Of a stretch of 64,000 nucleotides of DNA, positions 53,614 to 62,188 are shown piece after piece. Numbering within the stretch: position 1 is the first letter of the stretch; each line of letters starts with the position of its first letter. The notes below the pieces were generated by a model. That model worked only from the letters and a program-made list of their open reading frames with translations, was not told where the DNA came from and did not search any database. A program made the translations under genes and the position numbers. This DNA is from Pedobacter ghigonis. GTDB lineage: Bacteria; Bacteroidota; Bacteroidia; Sphingobacteriales; Sphingobacteriaceae. The stretch covers positions 1 to 64,000 of the forward strand of contig NZ_CAESCM010000004.1 in NCBI RefSeq assembly GCF_903166585.1, given 5' to 3'.

Positions 53614-54594
53614 TTAAACAAACAGAAAGTACTGCACCGAAAGCACGAACAAAAGAAACAAAGTTTCGTAAAACCAACGCTTTTTGGCATTGCTAAAATA
53701 GTATGCTAACAGTACTGCACCCGGCGGCACGCAAAGCAGAAAATGCCAGGTACGGAAATTGGGTTTGAGGTAAAAACTGACAATAGCCACAATAAACATG
53801 AAAAAAAGCAATTGAAAACTCTTCCGCGTACTGATAAAACTCCTGAAGAAATTTTCGCGCAGCTGTAATGATGCAAGGATAATGATAATAGCTACTGGAA
53901 TAAGAACCAAATAATCATTATAGTTGATTTTAAACACCGATGGAAACTTATTACCCAATGGTTTCCAGATCTGGTAAAAAGAACTCAAATTATCTTTCCA
54001 GTAATAAAACACGGCCAGGAAAAAGAATACAGTAATAAAACCGATTAACCCGGCTACCCACTCGCGCCAATTAAATGACCTGAAAAGCATTAAGGCTAAA
54101 AAAATCATGAGCAGCATGCCCATAAAAGGAAAATAAACCAGGGTACCAATGGCAATGATCATCCCGATATCGAAAACAGTAGTAATAGAATTGGCGCTTT
54201 TTCCGAGTTTTAAAAACTTATCGATAATCCAGATGAGCAGGAAATTACAAATCAGCGCCGGATTTAAAGTCATAAAGGGCATAAACAAACTCGTTCCGGT
54301 TACCAGCATTAAACCAGGCAAAAAGCTCGGTTTCCCCAACAGGTTATGATTGTTTACCACCCGGTTAAAGATCAGAGCCTGTATATAAACCAAAACCGCC
54401 GCAATAAAAATATTGGTCTGTGCAGTAAAGGCATTATCGAGATCTACATTGATCAATAAGCGGGCAAAAGGCTCCAGGAAATCGAAGTTTAACTGCGATG
54501 GTGTTTCATAAAAGATAGCCATACGCATAAAAAATGTGTACGCCAGCAAAAATATGAGGTTAACTGGATTTAGCTTTCTAAACTGATTAATCAT
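53614..54594 (-). CDS. DUF6427 family membrane protein
   Basis: 326 residues with about nine to ten membrane helices; the N-terminus INQFRKLNPVNLIFLLAY and FRSFNWREWVAGLIG (about 187-201) are characteristic of this Bacteroidota family. Function unknown. A -7-like TTACTTTG lies just upstream of the gene (complement of the CAAAGTAA at about 54613). Monocistronic as far as can be seen. Confidence 0.7.
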   Translation of the reverse strand: MINQFRKLNPVNLIFLLAYTFFMRMAIFYETPSQLNFDFLEPFARLLINVDLDNAFTAQTNIFIAAVLVYIQALIFNRVVNNHNLLGKPSFLPGLMLVTGTSLFMPFMTLNPALICNFLLIWIIDKFLKLGKSANSITTVFDIGMIIAIGTLVYFPFMGMLLMIFLALMLFRSFNWREWVAGLIGFITVFFFLAVFYYWKDNLSSFYQIWKPLGNKFPSVFKINYNDYLVLIPVAIIIILASLQLRENFFRSFISTRKSFQLLFFMFIVAIVSFYLKPNFRTWHFLLCVPPGAVLLAYYFSNAKKRWFYETLFLLFVLSVQYFLFV

Positions 54595-54681
54595 GCCTTT
54601 TTAACGATTAGGCAAAGTAAAGAAAATAATTTAACACCAGAGCAGAAAGCTGAAAGACTAAATTTACCTAAACTCGAAAGG

Positions 54682-55671
54682 CTAAACCCTCGCGTATTTT
54701 TTCACCATATCGTCGATAATTTTCGCAGTTTCGTCAGGGAAATCAAATTCGTGCTTTTGAGGGTTTTCGACCCAGTTTTTGATAATGGGTAACCAGTTGC
54801 GTGTGCTTCCCCAGATCACGGGCAAACCAAATTGCTTTAAAGCGTAAGCATTACATTGCTGCTCAAACTGGAAACGCATGGGAGCAACCAGCAGCTTTTT
54901 CTTTAAATAAAGTGCTTCAGCTGGTCCTTCAAAACCGCCTCCGGTAAACAGCCCTTCGCAGGTAGCCAAGCTTTTATTGAATTTCTCGTTGTTTACAGGC
55001 TCTACAAAAACATTGCCTTCCTGATAAGCTACCTTACTGTGTTTAGAAAAAACTTCCCATTTCACATTCGGGATTTGGGTAAAAAGCTTTACCAAACGTT
55101 TATCATCAATAGCCGGAAGGTACACGGTGTAATGACCTAAATTTACACTTTCCAAGTTTCTGATTTCGGCCCTGATTACCGGCGTATGGATAAAAGTATC
55201 GTAACGATCGAAATGGAAACCAATATGATATTTAGTAGGGGCGTAACGGCTTAAAATCAGCTTACCCCAGTCTAATGTTTTAGGTCGTGGTACTTTTTTC
55301 GATTTAAACGCTGCCTGATGGCTTAGAGAAACACATTCAATACCCTGCAGTTTACAGGCCCAGGCGCTTACCGGTTCAAAATCATTAATAATCAGGTTAT
55401 AATCTTTCAGGGGAAGCTGTTTCATATCTTTTCTAAAACGGAAAAGATTCATGTTTAACCAGGTTTTATAATGATCTACACCACCTTTCTTGCCAAAAAT
55501 AAAGCTAAAACCGTGCAACTGGTATTTTACCGGTTGACTGAGTTTAACATCGGCCTGTGTGCCACTCACTAAAATATCCAGTTCACCATATTTTTGAAGC
55601 AATGGAATAATTTCCCTGGCCCTGCTAATATGTCCGTTACCGGTTCCCTGTATCGCGTAAAGTATCTTCAT
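54682..55671 (-). CDS. MurG-like glycosyltransferase (Glyco_trans_1_3)
   Basis: 329 residues, GT-B fold. IQGTGNGHISRAREI (7-21) is the N-terminal Gly-rich loop as in MurG, DFEPVSAWACKLQG (about 97-110), and GGGFEGPAEALYLKKKLL (about 242-259) is the donor-binding end. The family (related to archaeal MJ1255) is of unknown specificity. It lies 20 bp after an LpxH-like phosphoesterase gene, and the two are commonly paired in Bacteroidota, pointing to a role in glycolipid or lipid A-related metabolism. Confidence 0.72.
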   Translation of the reverse strand: MKILYAIQGTGNGHISRAREIIPLLQKYGELDILVSGTQADVKLSQPVKYQLHGFSFIFGKKGGVDHYKTWLNMNLFRFRKDMKQLPLKDYNLIINDFEPVSAWACKLQGIECVSLSHQAAFKSKKVPRPKTLDWGKLILSRYAPTKYHIGFHFDRYDTFIHTPVIRAEIRNLESVNLGHYTVYLPAIDDKRLVKLFTQIPNVKWEVFSKHSKVAYQEGNVFVEPVNNEKFNKSLATCEGLFTGGGFEGPAEALYLKKKLLVAPMRFQFEQQCNAYALKQFGLPVIWGSTRNWLPIIKNWVENPQKHEFDFPDETAKIIDDMVKKYARV

Positions 55672-55691
55672 TTGTGCCCGAATATCTAAAA

Positions 55692-56546
55692 TTATTGGGC
55701 AATTTCATATTTTATATTCTGTAAAAGAATATTTATGTCCAGTTTACTCTTTAAATCTTCGGCATCAGACAGCAGTCCTTCATCCAGTTCATCTTTGGTA
55801 AAATGCTGGTGTTCATATTTAAAAATCGTCCAGTTTTGGTTTTCATATTCTAAAGCGGTTAAACTTTCCACCCAATCGCCACTGTTTAAATAAGTAACAC
55901 TTCCTTCATCGGTAGCAATTTCCCTTTTTTCGGCCTGGTGGATATGCCCGCAAACCACATATTGATAGCCCTTTTCAATTGCCAGCTCGGCCGCTGTTTG
56001 CTCGAAACTATTGATGAATTTAACTGCATCTTTAAATTTCGCCTTTACTTTTTTAGAGAAACTCATCTTCTCCCTCCCGAAAGCCGTAAGCACCCAGTTC
56101 ACAAAACTATTGATCAAAATTAAGGTATCGTAACCCACAGCCCCCAGTTTGGCCAGCCATTTAGAATGTTGCATCGTTACATCAAAAACATCTCCATGAA
56201 AAAACCAGGCTTTTCTGCCATCAAGCTCTAAAATCAATTTATTCTGCAGATGGAAGGTACCCATTTCCATGCCATCGAACTTGCGCAGCATTTCATCGTG
56301 GTTGCCGGTTAAATAATGCACCTGCACCCCCTCCGAAACGAATTTCATCAGCTTGCGGATGACTTTCATATGCGATTCGGGCCAGTAACTTTTGCTGAAC
56401 TGCCAGATATCAATGATATCGCCATTTAAAATCAATGTTTTGGGTTTAATGCTTTTAAGATACTTCAAAAGCTCTTTAGCATGGCAGCCATAGGTGCCCA
56501 AATGCACGTCGGAGATTACGACTACATCGACATTTCTTTTATCCAT
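55692..56546 (-). CDS. LpxH-like metallophosphoesterase
   Basis: 284 residues with all calcineurin-type motifs: DVH (Asp13, His15), GDIID (about 42-46), GNHDE (about 81-85), FHGDVFD (about 115-121) and GHIHQ (about 200-204). It is longer than E. coli LpxH (240 residues), with an insert at about 125-170 holding a hydrophobic stretch that may dock on the membrane. Probable role: UDP-2,3-diacylglucosamine diphosphatase of lipid A synthesis or a related phospholipid phosphoesterase. Upstream is the microprotein gene. Confidence 0.8.
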   Translation of the reverse strand: MDKRNVDVVVISDVHLGTYGCHAKELLKYLKSIKPKTLILNGDIIDIWQFSKSYWPESHMKVIRKLMKFVSEGVQVHYLTGNHDEMLRKFDGMEMGTFHLQNKLILELDGRKAWFFHGDVFDVTMQHSKWLAKLGAVGYDTLILINSFVNWVLTAFGREKMSFSKKVKAKFKDAVKFINSFEQTAAELAIEKGYQYVVCGHIHQAEKREIATDEGSVTYLNSGDWVESLTALEYENQNWTIFKYEHQHFTKDELDEGLLSDAEDLKSKLDINILLQNIKYEIAQ

Positions 56547-56617
56547 AAACGGGAAATTTTAGGGGGAAGAATCTTATTACCGCCCGGTGTAGGCAGTTCC
56601 TGCATAATTTAGATTTG

Positions 56618-56713
56618 TTACCACTCTTCTTCCTCATCGAGTTTTACCTCAAAAGGGCTAAAGAAATAAAGTACAACAATTAACAAACACACGGCAAAGA
56701 AAGACTCTAACAT
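56618..56713 (-). CDS. 31-residue membrane microprotein
   Basis: A short reading frame starting MLESFFAVCL and ending LDEEEEW. Residues 5-19 form one hydrophobic helix (AVCLLIVVLYFF), followed by a Pro turn and an acidic tail. An exact -7 box TATCTTTG with a -33 TTTG lies 20 bp before the ATG, so it has its own promoter. The LpxH-like gene begins 71 bp after its stop, so both may be cotranscribed. There is no known family I can name. A chance ORF cannot be excluded, but the promoter, the coherent topology and the ordered composition argue for a real gene. Confidence 0.6.
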   Translation of the reverse strand: MLESFFAVCLLIVVLYFFSPFEVKLDEEEEW

Positions 56714-56732
56714 ATCATCTGATTTTACAACA

Positions 56733-56761
56733 CAAAGATAAGACGCTGTTTATCAAACAAA
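56733..56761 (-). promoter_or_regulatory. Promoter of the microprotein / LpxH-like unit
   Basis: On the minus strand, TTTG (56761-56758), 17 bp, TATCTTTG (56740-56733). Transcription would start about 13-15 bp before the microprotein ATG at 56713. Confidence 0.6.
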
Positions 56762-56873
56762 TGTTACGACATTGTTAAATTATTATTCAATCTGATAATG
56801 TATGTTAAAAGAGGTGAATGGTATAAACCGGTTAATTGTAAAACGGCCTATTTGGCAAGATTGATAAAAATAA

Positions 56874-56905
56874 AAGCCCCATAAGATCTGAATCCTATGG
56901 GGCTT
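56874..56905 (-). terminator. yfhO terminator
   Basis: AAGCCCCATA (56874-56883) pairs with TATGGGGCTT (56896-56905), with a further GAT/ATC pairing inside; on the minus strand TTATTTTTATC follows. Confidence 0.85.
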
Positions 56906-56922
56906 GCATATCAAAGCGCAAC

Positions 56923-59436
56923 TTAAGCTTTAACCTTAACTGCTTTCTTTTTTTTCTTTTCTTCGTTGTAAAAACCAAAACCCAATCCGGCCAACAACAG
57001 GATTGAGCCTGCCAGCGAGATTTTCTCACCTGCATAATAGGCTGTTGGGTGGAAAATGAATTCAAGTTTGTGATTACCTGCTTCCAGCTGAGCTGCACGC
57101 AAAACATAATCAGCTCTGAAATAAGGTTTTTCAACACCGTCGATATACATTTTCCAGCCTTCTTTGTAGTAAATCTCTGAGAAAACTGCAATTACATCTT
57201 TGGCAGAAGAATATTCGTAGGTTAAATGATCGGGATTGTAAGTAGTTAAACGAATAAAACCTTCCTGACCAGTACCTAAACGTTTGGTATCAATTAAATC
57301 CTTATAGCTTTCATCTACAATGGCTTCTTTTTTAGCATCAAAACTACTGATGGCTTTCATTTCTTCATCAGCATTTTTAGCAAACTGTACACTTTGTACA
57401 AACCAGGCATTACCGGCAGCGGTTGCATTACGCTGCATTTTATACGATCCGTTTTGAGGATCTTGTGTAATGATGTATTTGGTATTTAACATATCCAGCA
57501 CATCCTGGTTGATGCTTTTGGTCATTTGATTCTGAATCAATTCATCATAACGCTTCAACTTAGCAGCATGGTACCCCCCAATTGTTTTATGATAATTTGA
57601 TGTGCTGGCATCACTAAAAGTATTTATCGAAGCATCAAACACTCTAAAATTTGGATCCTTATCTGCGGCGATAAAATTATCCACATCTCTTGGTTTGAAG
57701 AAATCTGAAGCCGTTTTTTTAAATTCGAAATTCTGATTATTTAAATACCTGCGATCTACTTGCCACATGTCAATCAGCACTGCCAGCGCTAACAAACCTA
57801 AAGCAAACTGTGTATTTAATTTTTTAGTTATTAGCGCCCAAATAATTCCAAATCCGATAATTACAAAGAAAAACGAACGCAAAGCATCTGCGCGCCCTAT
57901 AGCAATTCTATCCTCAACCAATCCATTTGCAATTTTGTGGGCGATAGAAGCATTGTTTTGTAAAGTCTGAGTTAAAGCTTCAACAATTTGGTTATGATTT
58001 GAAGCCTTAAAACTAAAAAACAATGTAGGTACAATTGCTACAATTAGAGCAAAACCACCTGTGATTCCAGCAGACCAGGTTAATTTTTTAATCAACACCT
58101 TTTGATCTGTATTTCCCTCCTGCACCTCTTTAACGGCTAAAACCGCTAAAATTGGAACCATTAATCCAACAACGGCCAAAATAGACTCAACTGCACGGAA
58201 CTTATTGTACAGTGGGAAATAATCAAAAAACAAGTTACTAACAAAAGGAAGGTGACGGCCGAATGAAAGCAAGATAAATAATGTAGTTGTCGCTAATATC
58301 CACCATTTTAATTGACTCCGAACAATGAATAATCCAAAAACAAACAGGAAACAGATAATAGCACCAAAATAATATCCACCTTGCGTGAAAGGTTTTTCGC
58401 CCCAATACTGTTGCATATTTAATTGTCCACCCAATTGTTGAATGGCTTGTGAAGTTTGAGTTGGATCACCACCAGTGATTTCAGCAACTGCTTTATACAT
58501 ATTGCCTTCTGGTTTTACCAGTTCCTCTACACCAGACGGTCCTCCATATAAATCAGGAATCAAAAATGTAAAGCTTTCTCCAACCCCCTGACTCCACTGG
58601 TAAGCATATTCTTTCGACATCCCGCTCTCTTTTTCTGTGGATGCAGTCTCTGTTGAGGTTAAATTAGATTTACCACGATTTGTTTCTTTGGCATATTCTG
58701 CTGTCGACCATAGTAAACTTGCATTGATCATTATCGCGATTACTATAGAAAAAGCAAGAAACCCAAATGACTTTAAGAGATTCGAAACAGTCTTATTTTT
58801 AACGGCCTGATAGATTTCGATAACAACAAAAATAAATATAGCCAACATCAGATAATAAGTCATCTGAACGTGGTTTGTTCTTATTTCGAGGGCTAAAAAC
58901 AATGCGGTTAAACTTGCTCCATACCAATATTTTCCCCTAAGGGTTAATAATATACTTGCTATTATGGGCGCAAAAAAGCCAATTGCAAGCGCCTTGCTGC
59001 TATGCCCGCTGGCAATTAAAACAAAATTATACATTGTGAATGTAAAGGCTATTGCACCCGCAGCTGCCAGCCAGGGATTGACTTTTAGTACAATGAATAA
59101 GAAATAAGCGCCAAAAAGCAATAAAAGAACCGTTCCAGTAGGGTTTGGTAGCGCTTTAGTAATTAAAGCAATTCCATAAGTTGCACCGTTATAAGCATAG
59201 GGTACCCAAATTTGATAGGCGGGCATACCGCCAAACATCTGGTTAGTCCAAAGTGGTGCCTTACCATCTTTTTCTTTAAATTCCATAATTTCCTTTTGCA
59301 TAGCTTGTGATTGAATCACATCGCTCTGCGCAGGAGCTTTACCTACCAAAACAGGACTGAAGTAGGCAAATGTAATGACTACAAAAAATGCAATAATGGC
59401 CAGGTGTATGCCATTTTTATTAAACCAGTTATTCAT
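56923..59436 (-). CDS. YfhO family membrane protein
   Basis: 837 residues, about 13 membrane helices in the first 560 residues, then a periplasmic beta-rich domain (about 590-800) and a last helix near 810-830 ahead of a Lys-rich tail. The start HLAIIAFFVVITFAYFSPVL and DVIQSQAMQKE and FGGMPAYQIW are typical of YfhO proteins, GT-C-like enzymes that decorate teichoic acids in Firmicutes; the Bacteroidota role is unknown. A -7-like TATTTTTG lies at 59472-59465. It is monocistronic with its own terminator. Confidence 0.85.
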   Translation of the reverse strand: MNNWFNKNGIHLAIIAFFVVITFAYFSPVLVGKAPAQSDVIQSQAMQKEIMEFKEKDGKAPLWTNQMFGGMPAYQIWVPYAYNGATYGIALITKALPNPTGTVLLLLFGAYFLFIVLKVNPWLAAAGAIAFTFTMYNFVLIASGHSSKALAIGFFAPIIASILLTLRGKYWYGASLTALFLALEIRTNHVQMTYYLMLAIFIFVVIEIYQAVKNKTVSNLLKSFGFLAFSIVIAIMINASLLWSTAEYAKETNRGKSNLTSTETASTEKESGMSKEYAYQWSQGVGESFTFLIPDLYGGPSGVEELVKPEGNMYKAVAEITGGDPTQTSQAIQQLGGQLNMQQYWGEKPFTQGGYYFGAIICFLFVFGLFIVRSQLKWWILATTTLFILLSFGRHLPFVSNLFFDYFPLYNKFRAVESILAVVGLMVPILAVLAVKEVQEGNTDQKVLIKKLTWSAGITGGFALIVAIVPTLFFSFKASNHNQIVEALTQTLQNNASIAHKIANGLVEDRIAIGRADALRSFFFVIIGFGIIWALITKKLNTQFALGLLALAVLIDMWQVDRRYLNNQNFEFKKTASDFFKPRDVDNFIAADKDPNFRVFDASINTFSDASTSNYHKTIGGYHAAKLKRYDELIQNQMTKSINQDVLDMLNTKYIITQDPQNGSYKMQRNATAAGNAWFVQSVQFAKNADEEMKAISSFDAKKEAIVDESYKDLIDTKRLGTGQEGFIRLTTYNPDHLTYEYSSAKDVIAVFSEIYYKEGWKMYIDGVEKPYFRADYVLRAAQLEAGNHKLEFIFHPTAYYAGEKISLAGSILLLAGLGFGFYNEEKKKKKAVKVKA

Positions 59437-59525
59437 TAAGGTTTGTTTAAGTTTAAACGAACGTCAAAAATAAAAAAATGGGCGGTATAAAAAAGTAATA
59501 AATTAAATGCAACGCAATAAAAACT

Positions 59526-59533
59526 AGATTTGT
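59526..59533 (+). promoter_or_regulatory. -7 element of the alginate-lyase-like gene
   Basis: TAGATTTG, a full match to TAnnTTTG, 31 bp before the ATG at 59565. No TTG at the -33 position. Confidence 0.4.
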
Positions 59534-59564
59534 AGAAGAGAATAAAAATTCAATCTATTTAAAG

Positions 59565-60665
59565 ATGAGAAAGTTTGCTGTTACAATCGCATTACTGAGT
59601 CTGGCTTTAACTGCTTTTTCGCAAGTGGTTAGCCTAAATACCAATGAAATTAAAAAACTTAAAGCCCAGCTTAAAAACAACTCAGAAACTCAAAAATTAT
59701 ATGCAGGCTTCGCAAAAAATGCATTAAATTACCTCGAAGAGCAGCCTAATGCTGTTGATACCATCCGCACTGAAGGTTTATTAAAAGGTAATCCTAAAAA
59801 AGAACGTACGCGGCAGGCACTGGCCGATATGAACAAAATGTTTGCACTGGCTTTGCAGTACCGTTTAAGTGATGATGAAAAATATCTCCACAAATGTGTA
59901 GAGTTTCTTGAAGCCTGGGCAAAAACAAACCAGCCCAACGGCGATCCAATTGATGACACCAACCTGGATAAAGCCATAGAAGCTTACGACCTGATTAAGG
60001 CTGATATCAATCCTGCAGCTAAAAACACAATTAAAAAGTGGCTTGCTGAAACTGCACTAACTGAAATTAACAGCAAGCGGATGAAAGCGGGAAGGGCCAC
60101 CGCCATTAACAACTGGAATGCCCACCGCTTAAAAGTAGTTGGCGAAATTGGCTACGCATTAAACAACCTTGATTTTATTAACTGGACTATCGATAACCTC
60201 AAAAGCCACATTAACATTAATTTATATGCCGATGGCACCAGCCTGGATTTTAAAGAACGTGATGCCATGCATTACCACATTTACGATTTGGAGCCTATGT
60301 TAAGGTTGGCGATCATGATTGACCATGCAAAAGGAATCAATTTTTATAGCTACGAATCGCCCAGGGGTTCATCGATTCAAAAGTCAGTCAATTGGTTAAT
60401 CCCATACATTAAAGGCGAAAAACAGCACGAAGAATATGTAAATACCACTGTAAAGTTCGACCGGGACCGGGCGAAAAATAATGAAGCAGGATTTGCCCCA
60501 GGAACCATGTTTAAACCAGAGCTGGCATTACCCGTATTAAAATTAGCCGTCTATTTTGACCCTGGCTTAGTCGAGGTGCTCCAATCAGTTAATGGTAAAG
60601 AAAAAAGCTGGTCGGGTATTTTAGATCAATTGCAACAGGATAGTAACAAAATTCAGAACAAATAA
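59565..60665 (+). CDS. Alginate lyase family protein (secreted)
   Basis: 366 residues, signal peptide ending at LTAFSQ (about residue 19). The all-alpha fold of PL5-like alginate lyases is suggested by ALQYRLSDDEKYLHKCVEFLEAWA (about 104-127, cited by position), NNWNAHRLKVVGEIG (about 184-198, Asn and His near the active site) and RDAMHYHIYDLEPMLR (about 222-237). In such proteins a His and Tyr do the beta-elimination; YHIYDLEP carries suitable residues. The true substrate (alginate or another uronic polymer) is unclear. It is a single gene; its stop overlaps the operator before the next gene. Confidence 0.75.
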   Translation: MRKFAVTIALLSLALTAFSQVVSLNTNEIKKLKAQLKNNSETQKLYAGFAKNALNYLEEQPNAVDTIRTEGLLKGNPKKERTRQALADMNKMFALALQYRLSDDEKYLHKCVEFLEAWAKTNQPNGDPIDDTNLDKAIEAYDLIKADINPAAKNTIKKWLAETALTEINSKRMKAGRATAINNWNAHRLKVVGEIGYALNNLDFINWTIDNLKSHININLYADGTSLDFKERDAMHYHIYDLEPMLRLAIMIDHAKGINFYSYESPRGSSIQKSVNWLIPYIKGEKQHEEYVNTTVKFDRDRAKNNEAGFAPGTMFKPELALPVLKLAVYFDPGLVEVLQSVNGKEKSWSGILDQLQQDSNKIQNK

Positions 60666-60689
60666 ACTTTCAATAATTTTTGAAAGTTT
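60664..60689. promoter_or_regulatory. Palindromic operator at the regulator gene
   Basis: AAACTTTCA (60664-60672) and TGAAAGTTT (60681-60689) are perfect 9-bp inverted repeats with an 8-bp spacer. The core TTTCAATAATTTTTGAAA (60668-60685) matches 16 of 18 bases with a site before the next gene (61332-61349). It overlaps the -33 box of the regulator's promoter, as expected for autorepression. Confidence 0.65.
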
Positions 60690-60709
60690 AATAAAATATT
60701 TTATATTTG
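60680..60709 (+). promoter_or_regulatory. Promoter of the GbsR/MarR-type regulator
   Basis: TTG (60680-60682, within TTTTTG), 19 bp, TATATTTG (60702-60709). The ATG at 60713 begins three bases after the -7 box, so the RNA would begin at or inside the start codon: a leaderless mRNA. Confidence 0.7.
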
Positions 60710-60712
60710 TTT

Positions 60713-61219
60713 ATGGAATTAGCAGCAGCAAAATTAAAGTTTATAGAAGCCTGGGGCAAACTTGGCTCAGAATGGGGCATTAACCGTACCATGGCACAGG
60801 TTCATGCTTTACTGTTAATTTCTGCAGAAGCACTTACCACTGAAGAGATTATGGAAACGCTGAGTATCTCTCGGGGAAATGCCAACATGACCCTCCGCGA
60901 TTTGATTGGCTGGGGATTAATTGAAAAACAACACAAAGCCGGTGAGCGTAAAGAGTACTTCTTTGCCGATAAAGACGTGTGGAACATTGCACGCCAAGTA
61001 GCTAAAGAACGCAAAAAAAGAGAACTTGAACCTGTTTTAAAGGTATTAAACGAGCTCTCGAACGTTGAAGGCGATGATAAAGACCCTGAGTTTAAGACTT
61101 TCAAAAAATCGATTAGCGATATAAACAAATTGGCTGGCAATGTTGATAAAACCCTCGAAACCATGCTTAAAGCAGAAGAAAACTGGTTCTGGGGATCAAT
61201 ATTGAAAGTGTTTAAGTAA
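60713..61219 (+). CDS. GbsR/MarR-type transcriptional regulator
   Basis: 168 residues from ATG 60713; a TTG six bases upstream lies inside the promoter. A winged-helix domain occupies about 15-100: MAQVHALLLIS (helix 2), LTTEEIMETLSISRGNANMTLRDLIGWGLI (about 43-72, cited by position; recognition helix SRGNANMTL) and GERKEYFF as the wing. A C-terminal coiled region (about 100-168) would make a dimer. The family includes the glycine-betaine regulator GbsR, but effectors differ. Its promoter carries a palindrome that recurs before the next gene, so it likely represses itself and that gene. Confidence 0.82.
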   Translation: MELAAAKLKFIEAWGKLGSEWGINRTMAQVHALLLISAEALTTEEIMETLSISRGNANMTLRDLIGWGLIEKQHKAGERKEYFFADKDVWNIARQVAKERKKRELEPVLKVLNELSNVEGDDKDPEFKTFKKSISDINKLAGNVDKTLETMLKAEENWFWGSILKVFK

Positions 61220-61331
61220 ATAGGAGAATAGTAAGGTATCGAGTAGGAAGCAAAGAATAAGAACTAAGTAGTAAGTATCAAAAAAAAGCTAAGCTAGTGT
61301 ATTAAACCTGGCTTTATTTTTTAACCACATG

Positions 61332-61349
61332 TTTCAATATTTATTGAAA
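61332..61349. promoter_or_regulatory. Second copy of the regulator's palindrome
   Basis: TTTCAAT (61332-61338), 4 bp, ATTGAAA (61343-61349): an 18-bp palindrome differing at two central positions from the core at 60668-60685. It lies 20 bp before the ATG of the DCC-type gene, where a repressor would block transcription. Confidence 0.6.
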
Positions 61350-61368
61350 ATACTAAAATTTAAATAAA

Positions 61369-62184
61369 ATGAAAACACTTCAAAATCATGTTATCCTGTT
61401 CGATGATGAATGCCCCATGTGTTATGCCTATACCAAAACATTTATCAAAACCGGTATGCTCGATAAAAATGGGCGTGAAGCTTATCAAAACATGCCCGCA
61501 AATATTTGCCCGCTGGTTGATCGTCGGCGGGCAGCCAATGAAATTGCACTGGTAAATACCCTAACAGGCGAGGTAACTTATGGCATACAAAGCTTGTTTA
61601 AAATTATTGGCCATGCCTTACCTATCTTCAAAACGCTTTTTTCATTTGGGTCCTTTGTTTATTTCATGCAAAAATTTTATGCTTTTATATCTTACAACAG
61701 AAAAGTTATCATTCCTGTAAGACCCAAAACGAATGCAATTCAGCCAGATTTCAAAATACAATACCGCCTGATTTATTTACTTTTTACCTGGCTGGTTACG
61801 GCTTATATTTTAACGGCTTATGCTCATCTGCTAACCCGCTTTGTACCCTTGGGTACTAGCTATAGGGAATATTTGATTTGTGGTGGACAGATGTTATTTC
61901 AAGGCATAATTATCCTTATTTACCGAAAAGATAAACTCTGGGATTACCTCGGTAACATGATGACCATCTCTTTCGCCGGAGCAATCTTGCTTTTACCCGT
62001 ACTTACAGCTGCTCATTACTTTCATCTCGATCCTATTTTATTTATTCTCTATTTTTTAATCGTAGCAGGGCTCATGTTGCTGGAGCATTTGCGCCGAAGC
62101 AAAATTTTAAACCTCGGCTGGGCCATGAGTATTAGCTGGGTACTTTATCGTTTAATTGTTTTAATACTAATCCTATTATTTTAA
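61369..62184 (+). CDS. DCC-type thiol-disulfide protein with membrane domain
   Basis: 271 residues. The first 60 carry FDDECPMCYAYTKTF (Asp/Cys-x-x-Cys: Cys16 and Cys19 region), the DUF393/DCC signature of thioredoxin-like proteins. From about residue 120 to the end six membrane helices follow (LIYLLFTWLVTAYILTAYA, and others). The combination is seen in Bacteroidota but no role is established. It is preceded by the shared palindrome, and the epimerase gene starts 4 bp after its stop, so the two form an operon under the GbsR-like regulator. Confidence 0.7.
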   Translation: MKTLQNHVILFDDECPMCYAYTKTFIKTGMLDKNGREAYQNMPANICPLVDRRRAANEIALVNTLTGEVTYGIQSLFKIIGHALPIFKTLFSFGSFVYFMQKFYAFISYNRKVIIPVRPKTNAIQPDFKIQYRLIYLLFTWLVTAYILTAYAHLLTRFVPLGTSYREYLICGGQMLFQGIIILIYRKDKLWDYLGNMMTISFAGAILLLPVLTAAHYFHLDPILFILYFLIVAGLMLLEHLRRSKILNLGWAMSISWVLYRLIVLILILLF

Positions 62185-62188
62185 AATC

